From: Bacillota bacterium
Lineage (GTDB): Bacteria; Bacillota; Clostridia; DSM-8532
DNA: 64,000 nt
Assembly: GCA_023415825.1 (NCBI GenBank)
Contig: JAEZJF010000016.1
Location: 62,001-126,000 of the forward strand
Direction: 5' to 3'
Below are positions 25,205 to 33,500 of this stretch, one piece after another; position 1 is the stretch's first letter, and each line of letters starts with the position of its first letter. The notes beneath the pieces are model-generated. The model was not told the origin of the DNA and searched no databases. It saw nothing but the letters and a program-made list of their open reading frames with translations. Position numbers and translations under genes: made by a program.

Positions 25205-26620
25205 ATGATCAAATTTGGTACTGGAGGTTGGCGTGCGTTAATCGGCGAGGAATTCACTAAGGCCAATGTTCAGATTTTAACACAAGCAGTGGCTGCGCTT
25301 ATGAAAGAGCAGCATTGTGAAGATAAGGGTTTAGTGGTGGGCTATGACAGGAGATTCTTGTCGGATAAGGCAGCAAGATGGATTTCCGAGGTGCTGGCGG
25401 GTAACGGCATTCCTGTCTATTTCATTGAAAAAGTGGCACCAACACCCATGGTCATGTTTACGGTAAACCGCATGGACACCTGCTATGGAGCGGCTGTGAC
25501 GGCAAGCCATAACCCTGCCGATTACAATGGCATAAAAGTCTTTACCGCCGGTGGACGCGATGCTTCCGAAGATGTAACCCATCTCATTGAAGAAAAGCTA
25601 GCCGGGCTTATCCAGGAAGATGTCAAAACCATTGACTTCGAGCAAGGCAGAAAAGATGGGCTCATTGAAATTATCGACCCGTTTAATACCTATATAGACA
25701 CCATTTTGGCCATGATTGATGTAGAAGCCATTAAGAAGAGAAATTTAAGGATTCTTTTGGACCCCATGTTCGGTGTTTCCAAGACTTCTTTGTCAACGAT
25801 CCTGATTACGGCGCGATGTGAAGTAGATACCATCAATGATCGCCACGATACGCTCTTTGGGGGCAGACTTCCCTCACCAAGCTCCCACACTCTTCAGCGT
25901 TTAAGGGACATGGTGCTGGAGAAGCATTATGATCTGGGTATCGGTACCGATGGTGACGCCGACCGTCTTGGCATAATCGATAATAACGGGCGCTTTATCC
26001 ACCCCAATGAAATTCTTGCCCTGCTCTATTATTACCTTCACAAGTATAAAGGCTGGTCGGGCGGCATTGTCAGGAATGTAGCCACAACCCACCTGCTGGA
26101 TAAGATCGCTGAGGGCTTTGGAGAAGAATGCTACGAGGTTCCCGTAGGCTTTAAGCATATCAGCTCCAAAATGGAAGAGAAGGATGCCTTGATTGGCGGT
26201 GAAAGCAGCGGCGGTCTCACTATACGCGGGCATATCAAAGGTAAGGACGGCATTTTTGCAGCCAGTCTTTTGATCGAGCTATTAAGTGTCACGGGCAAGA
26301 GCCTGTCCGGGCTGTTGGATGAAATTAATCAGCAGTACGGCTATTTCTGTATGAATGAATCGGATTATAAATTCAGCCGGGAAGACAAGCCGAAGCTCAT
26401 AAAAAAACTATTTGATGATAAAGAAATTCCTGATTATCAATATGAGATTGAGAAGGTCAGCTACCGTGATGGGCTGAAAATCTACTTTAAGAACGGGGGC
26501 TGGATCATTGCCCGCTTCTCCGGTACAGAGCCGCTATTGCGTATTTTTTCAGAGATGTCCACCCAAGCAGAGGCTAATGCCGTGGTCGACACCATGAAAG
26601 CCTTCCTGGGTGTTATGTAA
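25205..26620 (+). CDS. Alpha-D-phosphohexomutase, probable partner of the GH94 phosphorylase
   Basis: Interconverts hexose-1- and hexose-6-phosphates. The 471-residue protein has all four domains: phosphoserine loop TASHNP with S101, metal loop GTDGDADR (D249, D251, D253), sugar-specificity loop GGESSGG and the C-terminal phosphate clamp RFSGTEPLLRIF. Specificity (phosphoglucomutase, phosphomannomutase or phosphoacetylglucosamine mutase) cannot be fixed from these motifs. Since it forms an operon with a probable chitobiose phosphorylase, GlcNAc-1-phosphate to GlcNAc-6-phosphate is the attractive inference. AAAGGAG precedes the start; its stop codon is the first base of a large palindromic element. 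Confidence 0.88.
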   Translation: MIKFGTGGWRALIGEEFTKANVQILTQAVAALMKEQHCEDKGLVVGYDRRFLSDKAARWISEVLAGNGIPVYFIEKVAPTPMVMFTVNRMDTCYGAAVTASHNPADYNGIKVFTAGGRDASEDVTHLIEEKLAGLIQEDVKTIDFEQGRKDGLIEIIDPFNTYIDTILAMIDVEAIKKRNLRILLDPMFGVSKTSLSTILITARCEVDTINDRHDTLFGGRLPSPSSHTLQRLRDMVLEKHYDLGIGTDGDADRLGIIDNNGRFIHPNEILALLYYYLHKYKGWSGGIVRNVATTHLLDKIAEGFGEECYEVPVGFKHISSKMEEKDALIGGESSGGLTIRGHIKGKDGIFAASLLIELLSVTGKSLSGLLDEINQQYGYFCMNESDYKFSREDKPKLIKKLFDDKEIPDYQYEIEKVSYRDGLKIYFKNGGWIIARFSGTEPLLRIFSEMSTQAEANAVVDTMKAFLGVM

Positions 26621-26781
26621 GGAACAGCCAAATAATAAATTCCCAATTTTGAGGGGGCTATTTTCCGAAAATCCAGCGTTGTCGTCAGTCGGAATAAATC
26701 AATTATTCCTCCCTCCTCCGCCTTGTCTTTTCGAAAAATATCTCCCCTGAAAATCGGGTTTTATTATTTAGCTGTTCCTAA
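26618..26781. repeat. 164-bp palindromic, MITE-like element
   Basis: Left arm from 26618 (TAAGGAACAGCCAAATAAT and on) is the imperfect complement of the right arm ending at 26781 (ATTATTTAGCTGTTCCTAA); the arms are about 55 bases each at roughly 75-80 percent match. In the centre GGAATAA/TTATTCC forms a second hairpin. TATG lies just outside both ends (TATG before, G-TATG after), a possible target duplication. It has no open frame. A very large transcription terminator is the alternative. Confidence 0.6.
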
Positions 26782-26801
26782 GTATGTTACTGCGAAACGT
26801 C

Positions 26802-26830
26802 TTGCATTTACGCGACGCCTTTGATAAACT
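26802..26830 (+). promoter_or_regulatory. Promoter of the structured RNA upstream of hydF
   Basis: TTGCAT at 26802-26807, 17 bases, TAAACT at 26825-26830. Points at the RNA that ends in the terminator at 26971-27000. Confidence 0.6.
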
Positions 26831-26836
26831 ATTAAC

Positions 26837-27000
26837 AAAGCTGTTCAGCCTATGTGGGGGTACCCTGTAAAGATTGGCAGCGTGGATATGAAATAAATAG
26901 GATGTTCGTTCCTCTCGGAAAAGGTAATCTGATCTGCAAGGAAAGGCTATATAAAGACCAGTAGGTTTATTCGGCTTTTCTTTTGAGGAGCCGATTTTTT
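26837..27000 (+). ncRNA. Structured RNA of about 165 nt, possibly 6S RNA or an attenuator leader
   Basis: Sequence between a promoter and a strong terminator, with no reading frame. AGCCTA near the 5' side can pair with TAGGTT near the 3' side, followed inward by TGG/CCA, then GCAG/CTGC and GAT/AUC-type pairs and a GGGTACCC palindrome in a bubble, giving a rod with internal loops. That shape and length fit 6S RNA, but I cannot confirm the family. It ends 15 bases before hydF, so a riboswitch-like control of hydF is the alternative. Confidence 0.45.
26971..27000 (+). terminator. Terminator of the structured RNA, just before hydF
   Basis: TCGGCTTTTC pairs with GAGGAGCCGA (two G-U pairs) around TTTT, followed by six T residues. 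hydF begins 15 bases later with GGAGGG. Confidence 0.92.
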
Positions 27001-27014
27001 GTTAGGAGGGTTTT

Positions 27015-28220
27015 ATGAATTCAACACCGCTTGCTAATCGAAAGCATATTGCCGTTTTTGGCAATATGAACTCCGGGAAGTCATCACTGGTTAATGCTTT
27101 AACCGGTCAAGAGATTTCCATTGTTTCACCTGTCAGAGGTACAACCACAGATCCCGTCAAGAAGACCATGGAGCTCATCCCTTTCGGGCCTGTGGTGTTC
27201 ATTGATACCGCAGGACTGAATGATGTAGGAGAGCTGGGCAGAGCAAGAGCTGAGAAAAGCAAGGCAGTTCTTCGAGAGACTGATTTTGCCCTTTATATCC
27301 TTGATGCGGAAGATCCTGACACCTTAGCCCTTAAAGAGATGACTGTGCTTTTTAAAGATTATTCAACCCCCTTTTTTGTTGTTATCAACAAGGAGGATAA
27401 AGTTGGAGAAGAAGGCCTGGAAAATCTGAAAAGACAATTTCCGGAAGCACTGATGGTATCGGCTGCAGCGGGTACAGGTATTGACGAACTGAGACAAAAG
27501 CTGGCAGAAAGGCTTCAAAAGGAAGCAGAAGATGCCCCGCTGGTGGGTGATCTCCTGCCTTATGGAGCAAAGGTTATTCTCGTGGTGCCTGTTGACTCGG
27601 AGGCGCCCAAAGGGCGTCTGATCCTTCCCCAGGTACAGGTCATAAGGGATTGTCTGGATCATGGTATTAAAAGCTATGTAGTACGTGATACCGAGCTGGA
27701 GTCAGCACTTCGTGACATTCCCGATGCCGATCTGGTTATCACCGATTCCCAGGCCTTTGCTAAGGTAAGCAGTATAGTTCCTGACCATATAAAGCTTACG
27801 AGCTTTTCCATGATATTGGCACGTCAGAAAGGTAATTTTGATGTATTTCTAAAAGGTGCAGAGAGTATCGATAAACTGGCACCCGATGCGCATATTCTCG
27901 TATCAGAGGCCTGCACCCATAATCACACCCATGAGGATATAGGCCGTATTAAAATACCCAGACTTTTGAACCAATACACAGGACACACACTTCATTATGA
28001 TTTTTGTGCCGGTCATGATTTTCCTGAGAACCTAAAAGACTACAGTCTGGTGGTTCATTGCGGGGCCTGCATGATCAACAGGAAAGCTTTGTCGTCACGC
28101 CTTTATGAATGCCGTAAGGCCGGCATACCCGTAACCAATTATGGCATTCTATTAGCCAAGCTTAACGGGATACTGGAAAGAACAGTGGAGATCATGGAGT
28201 ATGGGATTGATAAAAAATAG
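27015..28220 (+). CDS. hydF: [FeFe]-hydrogenase maturation GTPase HydF
   Basis: Scaffold and carrier that transfers the two-iron subcluster to apo-hydrogenase. The 401-residue protein has an N-terminal GTPase domain (G1 GNMNSGKSS, G2 RGTTTDP, G3 DTAGLNDVG, G4 NKED), a dimerisation domain and a C-terminal iron-sulphur site: C300-x-H302 and H348-C349-x2-C352, the family CxHx(45-53)HCxxC pattern. Neither hydE, hydG nor a hydrogenase is in the window. It follows a structured RNA that ends in a terminator, and its own site GGAGGG lies after that terminator, so expression may depend on read-through. Confidence 0.96.
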   Translation: MNSTPLANRKHIAVFGNMNSGKSSLVNALTGQEISIVSPVRGTTTDPVKKTMELIPFGPVVFIDTAGLNDVGELGRARAEKSKAVLRETDFALYILDAEDPDTLALKEMTVLFKDYSTPFFVVINKEDKVGEEGLENLKRQFPEALMVSAAAGTGIDELRQKLAERLQKEAEDAPLVGDLLPYGAKVILVVPVDSEAPKGRLILPQVQVIRDCLDHGIKSYVVRDTELESALRDIPDADLVITDSQAFAKVSSIVPDHIKLTSFSMILARQKGNFDVFLKGAESIDKLAPDAHILVSEACTHNHTHEDIGRIKIPRLLNQYTGHTLHYDFCAGHDFPENLKDYSLVVHCGACMINRKALSSRLYECRKAGIPVTNYGILLAKLNGILERTVEIMEYGIDKK

Positions 28221-28229
28221 AAAATAGCC

Positions 28230-28258
28230 TTGATTTTGAAAATCAAATTAGATAATAT
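28230..28258 (+). promoter_or_regulatory. Promoter of the BTAD regulator gene
   Basis: TTGATT at 28230-28235, 17 bases, TAATAT at 28253-28258. The -35 overlaps a TTGATTTT/AAAATCAA palindrome that could be an operator. Confidence 0.65.
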
Positions 28259-28316
28259 TAGTAAATAAACCAATTACAATAACATGATGTGTGCGTTATC
28301 TGGTATGGGAAAGACT

Positions 28317-29534
28317 ATGAGTGTCGTATTAAGAGAGAAACAAGTCCTAATTAAAGTCCAGACGCTTGGGGGATTTCAGGTCTTGGTAGAGGGGGCTCCT
28401 GTTTTAAAACGGCTGGAGCGCTCTAGACAGGTCCTTAATTTGTTGGCCTATCTTTTAATCGCCCGCTTTGATGTTATTTCTCAAGAACGGCTGATAGAGG
28501 TTTTATGGGCAGATGAAAATAGTGACGATCCTGTCAATGCTTTAAAAAACCTCGCCTACCGACTAAGGAAAATTCTTTCCAGTCATGATACCTTAAGTAA
28601 AAGTGAGTGTATTATGATGAAGAACGGAACCTATGCCTGGAACACTCAGGTCTCTTGTTCTATTGATTGCGAAGAGATGGAAAATCTCTGTAAGAGGGTA
28701 AGTGATACCAACCTGTCCATCGATCAGAGAATTAATCTGTATAAAGAGGCTCTTTCTCTGTATAAAGGCCGATTTCTCCCCGATTCGAGCAGTGAACTGT
28801 GGGTAATTCCCTTATCCTCTTATTATCAGACGCTTTATATGAATTGTGTGCGTGAAGCTGTCGCGCTTTTAACCCTTCAACACCGTTATGATGAGGTTTC
28901 GTCCATTTGTGAATCGGCGATTGCCCTGGAACCATATGAAGAAGTCCTCCATGAGTGTTTGCTAAAGGCTTTGATAAATCTGGACAAAAAAAGTAAAGCC
29001 TTAGAGCACTATCATGCAATCTCAAATAAGTTCTATAAGGATCTGGGTGTAAAGCTGTGTGCACCTATCAGAGGTCTTTATAAAGAATTAATAAGTGATT
29101 TAAACAAGAACGAAGCGGATATCTCAACCATTAAGGGTGACATGTTGGATTCTCAACAGGCTGGTGGCGCATTTTTCTGTGAATATGAGATTTTCAAGCA
29201 TTTCTATCGGTTAGAATCCAGATCGGCGGAAAGAGCCGGACAATCGGTTTTTATCTGCCTTATAACCCTTAGCAGCGTGCCTGGCGTTGTTCAACAGAAG
29301 AATGTTCTCATCAGCGCTATGGACAAGCTTAAGGATGTTATTATATCAAGCCTGCGTAGAGGAGACGTGGCTTCTCGTTTTTGTTCATCCCAATATATTC
29401 TTATGCTCCCAACGGCAACCTATGAAAACGGTGAGATGGTGGTAGAGCGTATTCTATCTCGATTTAAAAAGGAATACAGGACTTCTTCTGTAAGGGTCAG
29501 CGCTACATTGGAGCCCATTGTTTCCATTATGTAA
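28317..29534 (+). CDS. SARP-like (BTAD) transcriptional regulator with degenerate GGDEF-like C-terminal domain
   Basis: Probable DNA-binding activator, 405 residues from ATG 28317 (ATG 28284 is possible; neither has a strong ribosome binding site). Residues about 5-95 form an OmpR/SARP-type winged helix (VQTLGGFQVLVEG, then LLAYLLIARFDVISQERLIEVLW, then NALKNLAYRLRKIL). Residues about 100-250 form the BTAD tetratricopeptide domain (LYKGRFLPDSSSELWV, EVSSICESAIALEPYEE). The final 120 residues look like a GGDEF domain: LRRGDVASRF then CSSQY in place of GGDEF, followed by ILMLP. It is therefore unlikely to make cyclic di-GMP but may sense a ligand. The next two genes carry SARP-style repeats before their -10 boxes, so they are its likely targets. 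Confidence 0.85.
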   Translation: MSVVLREKQVLIKVQTLGGFQVLVEGAPVLKRLERSRQVLNLLAYLLIARFDVISQERLIEVLWADENSDDPVNALKNLAYRLRKILSSHDTLSKSECIMMKNGTYAWNTQVSCSIDCEEMENLCKRVSDTNLSIDQRINLYKEALSLYKGRFLPDSSSELWVIPLSSYYQTLYMNCVREAVALLTLQHRYDEVSSICESAIALEPYEEVLHECLLKALINLDKKSKALEHYHAISNKFYKDLGVKLCAPIRGLYKELISDLNKNEADISTIKGDMLDSQQAGGAFFCEYEIFKHFYRLESRSAERAGQSVFICLITLSSVPGVVQQKNVLISAMDKLKDVIISSLRRGDVASRFCSSQYILMLPTATYENGEMVVERILSRFKKEYRTSSVRVSATLEPIVSIM

Positions 29535-29557
29535 GGCGTACTATCATAAAATTTTAG

Positions 29558-29588
29558 AACAGGCAGGCTGAATAGGCTGTTTTTTTTA
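29558..29588 (+). terminator. Terminator of the BTAD regulator gene
   Basis: AACAG and CTGTT close a stem that has further internal pairing; eight T residues follow. Confidence 0.7.
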
Positions 29589-29667
29589 ATCCAAACATAT
29601 CGGTAAATATGTCTTCGCTATGATTAAATCTGGAGAGAGAACATCCTTTAAAGTGGTTTCCCAAATG

Positions 29668-29701
29668 TGTGACAAACTTGTGACCAACTTACAATTATAA
29701 T
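29668..29701 (+). promoter_or_regulatory. Paired direct repeat plus -10, upstream of the 169-residue gene (site A)
   Basis: TGTGACA (29668-29674) and TGTGACC (29679-29685) are repeated with an 11-bp period; the -10 box TATAAT is at 29696-29701. No good -35 is present at 17 bp, as expected for an activator-dependent promoter. The layout is that of SARP binding sites. Confidence 0.7.
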
Positions 29702-29729
29702 GGATTGAAAGAAGGACGAGGTGACAATC

Positions 29730-30239
29730 ATGTACCTTCGGGGAAGTACATTAAAACCCAGTCGCTTGGCAACTGCATTTGTTGTTGTAGATGAATTTCA
29801 CAAATCGTTATTTAAGGGACGAATCTATCATCCGTCTACCGGTGAATATTCAGCATTTTCTTGTGCAGTGGACCTTCTATACAAGCTTGAGGGAATCTAT
29901 AATCGCTGGGATTTCCCCCAACATACTCATACCTTGAGATCATTCCACCCCGTCAAAGTAAAACAGAATCGGGCTTTTGATATCACAAGAGAGAAATCAT
30001 ATGATGCGGAGGTTTCAGGGAGAATGGAAGACAAGGCACAGAACTTGAAACAAAATGGGAAAGCAACCTTCATCCTAAAAGTCCTTTATAGGCAGAATGC
30101 TACCTGGCAGGGAAATATTCAGTGGGTGGAGGGAAACAAAACAAGAAATTTCAGGAGTGACCTTGAAATGCTTAAGCTCATGGATGATGCAGTGAGAATG
30201 TCCGATGAGAGTGAAGACGACACGGCCAAGTGGGAATAG
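29730..30239 (+). CDS. Conserved protein of unknown function near the BTAD regulator
   Basis: Product of 169 residues from ATG 29730, with GAGGTG six bases upstream (GTG 29721 would overlap that site). No signal peptide or membrane helix. I do not know a named family, though the C-terminal segment ATFILKVLYRQNATWQG then IQWVEG and NFRSDLEMLKLMDDA seems to me to recur in Clostridia. The N-terminus (STLKPSRLATAFVVVDEF, GEYSAFSCAVDLLYKLE) may be an alpha/beta domain. The acidic tail is DESEDDTAKWE. Its promoter shares the direct-repeat element with the surface-protein gene, implying joint control. Confidence 0.75.
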   Translation: MYLRGSTLKPSRLATAFVVVDEFHKSLFKGRIYHPSTGEYSAFSCAVDLLYKLEGIYNRWDFPQHTHTLRSFHPVKVKQNRAFDITREKSYDAEVSGRMEDKAQNLKQNGKATFILKVLYRQNATWQGNIQWVEGNKTRNFRSDLEMLKLMDDAVRMSDESEDDTAKWE

Positions 30240-30306
30240 TGCAATTCATTAGATATGAGGCAGACGATATCCTTCTAAAGTTAAACAAGTTAACAACAAA
30301 GCAAAC

Positions 30307-30332
30307 AAGCAGTCTTAGGGATTGCTTTTTTT
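30307..30332 (+). terminator. Terminator after the 169-residue gene
   Basis: AAGCAGTC pairs with GATTGCTT (one G-U) and is followed by seven T residues. Confidence 0.8.
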
Positions 30333-30457
30333 GTTATCGGTTTGATGCAGTATTTCTTTACTCAGGACAGGATATGAAATGTGTTTGTAACATTACTACC
30401 CGAATAAAGAAAATTTTAGTTAGATATTGCTGAATTATTTCGAGGAAATTACCGTCT

Positions 30458-30490
30458 TGTGACAAAGCTGTGACCAATAAACCATAAAAT
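30458..30490 (+). promoter_or_regulatory. Paired direct repeat plus -10, upstream of the surface-protein gene (site B)
   Basis: TGTGACA (30458-30464) and TGTGACC (30469-30475), again with an 11-bp period, followed by TAAAAT at 30485-30490. Nearly identical to site A across the repeat region, and no -35 consensus at the usual place. Confidence 0.7.
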
Positions 30491-30526
30491 GTTTACGAAC
30501 AAGTAGAAAAGGGAGAGGTGTCAACT

Positions 30527-33500
30527 ATGAAATCAGGAAAAACTATCTCATTTATTCTTATGCTTACGTTGCTATTCTCATCTAGCAGCGCGGCGATATT
30601 TGCAACACCGGGCTCATCTTCGACAATATTAACCCTAGATTACAACAGTGAGGGTGGGTCAGTCACTGCCTCATCAGACGGTTTAACTTTTAACAAGGAT
30701 GTGCCGACATGTCCTGTTGATGAGCATGAACATGGTGATGGAACAAGTTGTGATCTGTCAGTACTCGCTTGTGATAGATATCATGCTCATACCCCTGGAG
30801 ACACGAGTGTCGGTGGTTGCTATGATACTTGTGATATTACCGAACATAGCCATACTTCTGGTTCGGGCGGGTGCTATAATGAGAGCCCGATTTGTGGCAT
30901 CAATGCACATTCACATGGGACAGATGTCTGTCATAAAGAGTTAAGGTGCAAAAAGGAAGAACATGAACATGATTTATTTTGTTGCGGGTGGCTGCCGTTT
31001 ATAGGCTGGTTATGCGGTAAATGGGAACACACTCATGATGATGATACATGTTATACACCATGTACTATAGCGGCTCACACACATATAGAGACTTGCTACA
31101 ATAGAAATCCAGTCTGTGGAATTGAAGAACATACCCATGTTGTTGGTGAAGGTGGCTGCAAAAGGGAAGGCCCGGTGTGCGAAATACCTGAGCATCTTGA
31201 ACATACAACAGCAGAGGGATGCTATACCTGCAGCAAGATCACGCATACCCACGGCGATTCTTGCTATGACTGGCCTTCCACGACTGTCACAGCATCAGCA
31301 AATACCGGCTACTACATCCAAAGCCTATCAGGCACCGGTAATACCGAAGCTTTCCCAGATAAAGCAACTTCTTATACGACGTCATCCTTTAAAATGAATA
31401 CTGATCGGACTGTATCTGTTGTATTTGCGAAGCTCCAGTACAATGTGACTGGCACATCCGTTGATGGCAGTATGGGTAGTGTTACGGGAAGTAAAACCGT
31501 AGATTATGGTTCAGACGCTACTTTAACGGCAGTGCCAAAAACAGGCTTCAGGTTTGTTCAATGGAACGATGGAGACACAAGCAATCCCCGGACCTTTACA
31601 AATATTACATCTGATATTAGTCACATAGCAGCCTTTGTAGCCCTGAATCAACACGCCGTCACCACCGGGAAAATGGGAACAGGTACAGGAGAAGTATCGG
31701 TATCACCTTCAGGTCCCTATTATGAAGGAGACGGTGTGACCATTACAGCCACGCCTGATACAGGAAGCACCTTTGATGGATGGGATGGGCTGACTGATAA
31801 ATCTAACCCTTATATCGTGTCCAATCTCAATGCAGACATCACCTTAACCGCTATATTCGCTAAACTACAGTATAATGTGAATGGTGCGCCTTTTGATAGC
31901 AGTATGGGTTGTGTCACTGGAAGCGCAACCGTAGATTATGGCTCAGACGCTACTCTAACGGCAGTGCCAAAGGTAGGATTCAGGTTTGTTCAATGGAACG
32001 ATGGAAACACAAGCAATCCCCGAACCTTTACCAATATCCAATCGGATATTAATCATACAGCAACATTTGTAGCTCTCTCTCAATACGCCATCATTACCAA
32101 CACAACTGGGTCCGGCGTGGGAACAGTATCTGTATCTCCTAAAGGTCCCTATTACCAAGGAGCTGATGTGACGATCACGGCCTCTGCTGAAACAGGAAGC
32201 CGCTTTGATGGATGGCAAGAACAGCCAGAGGCACTTAATCCCTATATCGTAGACGATCTCAAAGCAGATTTAACCTTAACCGCTGTATTTACTAAATTAC
32301 AGTACAATGTGAATGGGACACCTGCTGATAGCAGTATGGGTAGTGTCACTGGAAGTGCAACTGTAGATTATGGTACAGAGACTACTCTAACGGCAGTACC
32401 CAACACAGGTTTCCGGTTTGTACGATGGGACGATGGAAACACAAGTAATCCCCGGACCTTTACAAACATTCAATCGAATATTAATCGTACAGCAATATTT
32501 GAAGCCATACCCCAATTTACCATCACCACCAACACAACCGGTTCCGGTGTGGGGACAGTATCTGTATCACCTGAAGGTCCCTATTATCAAGGAACCAATG
32601 CAACGATTACTGCTTCAGCTTATCCTGGAAGCCATTTTGTCAAATGGATTGAGCAGCCTGAAGCACTTAACCCCTATATCGTAAACAATCTCAATGAAAA
32701 TATAACTTTAACCGCTCAATTTGACCTGAATCCTGCTCGCTTTTTGGAGGCAGCCTTTAATAAAGATGCCTCAGCCCCCGGGGTTGAAAATGCATGGACC
32801 ATAACCAATCCTAGCGCTATGGATATCGAATATGAGTGGTTCCTCAATGATATAAAGGGTGGAACGGTTACAGTTCCATCGGGTCAGAGCATAACCTTGA
32901 AAACAGCAGTCGACCAGAATCCCGATATATTAAAAATTCAGTGGAAAAATTCCTACAACGATATAACTGCAAGCTATGCCACTGCCAAGATGTTCACTTA
33001 CATTGAAGCAGACGCTAAAAACGGAAATGTTAAGGATGATAAAGGAAGAACCCTTAACGAAATAGTCTCTGGTTCGCCTGTCAGGACTTACTATTTCGAA
33101 GGAACAACGGTTACCTTGACACCGATTGCCAATTCAGGATATCGGTTTGTTAATGGAAGCTGGGATATTAACCCGAAAGAAGATATTCGAGTCACGACCT
33201 CGGGTGCAATTGCAACAATCTATATTGAGGACTCGGTAAGGCCCACTCTTGCAAGGGCAGCCGCTTCGGCTATTTTAAGCCCCGAGGAAGGACAACCAGC
33301 TTGGATCAATGGCATCCATGTCAAGGCAGGCTTTGAATTAATCCCGGTTACACCTACAGATCCCCCTTCTACACCAAGCAACACCTACTATTCACTTAAC
33401 ATTACGGTTGAGGGTCCCGGCAGCGTACTGCCCCTCTCAGGCAGCTTTATGAGTGGCAATTTGGTTGTGATGACCCCCAAAGCTGGTGACGGAGCGCAGT

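Noticed and set aside
26837..27000. SRP RNA or tmRNA before hydF
   Set aside because: The conserved SRP loop sequence and a tRNA-like end are both missing.
30230..30433. 67-codon frame after the 169-residue gene
   Set aside because: Overlaps the terminator at 30307-30332 and has no ribosome binding site or family.
30518..30526. GTG start three codons before the surface-protein ATG
   Set aside because: It lies inside the ribosome binding site GGGAGAGGTG; ATG 30527 has the proper spacing.
31430..32725. CRISPR-like regular repeat
   Set aside because: The repeats are 432 bp, in frame and coding; they are protein repeats.
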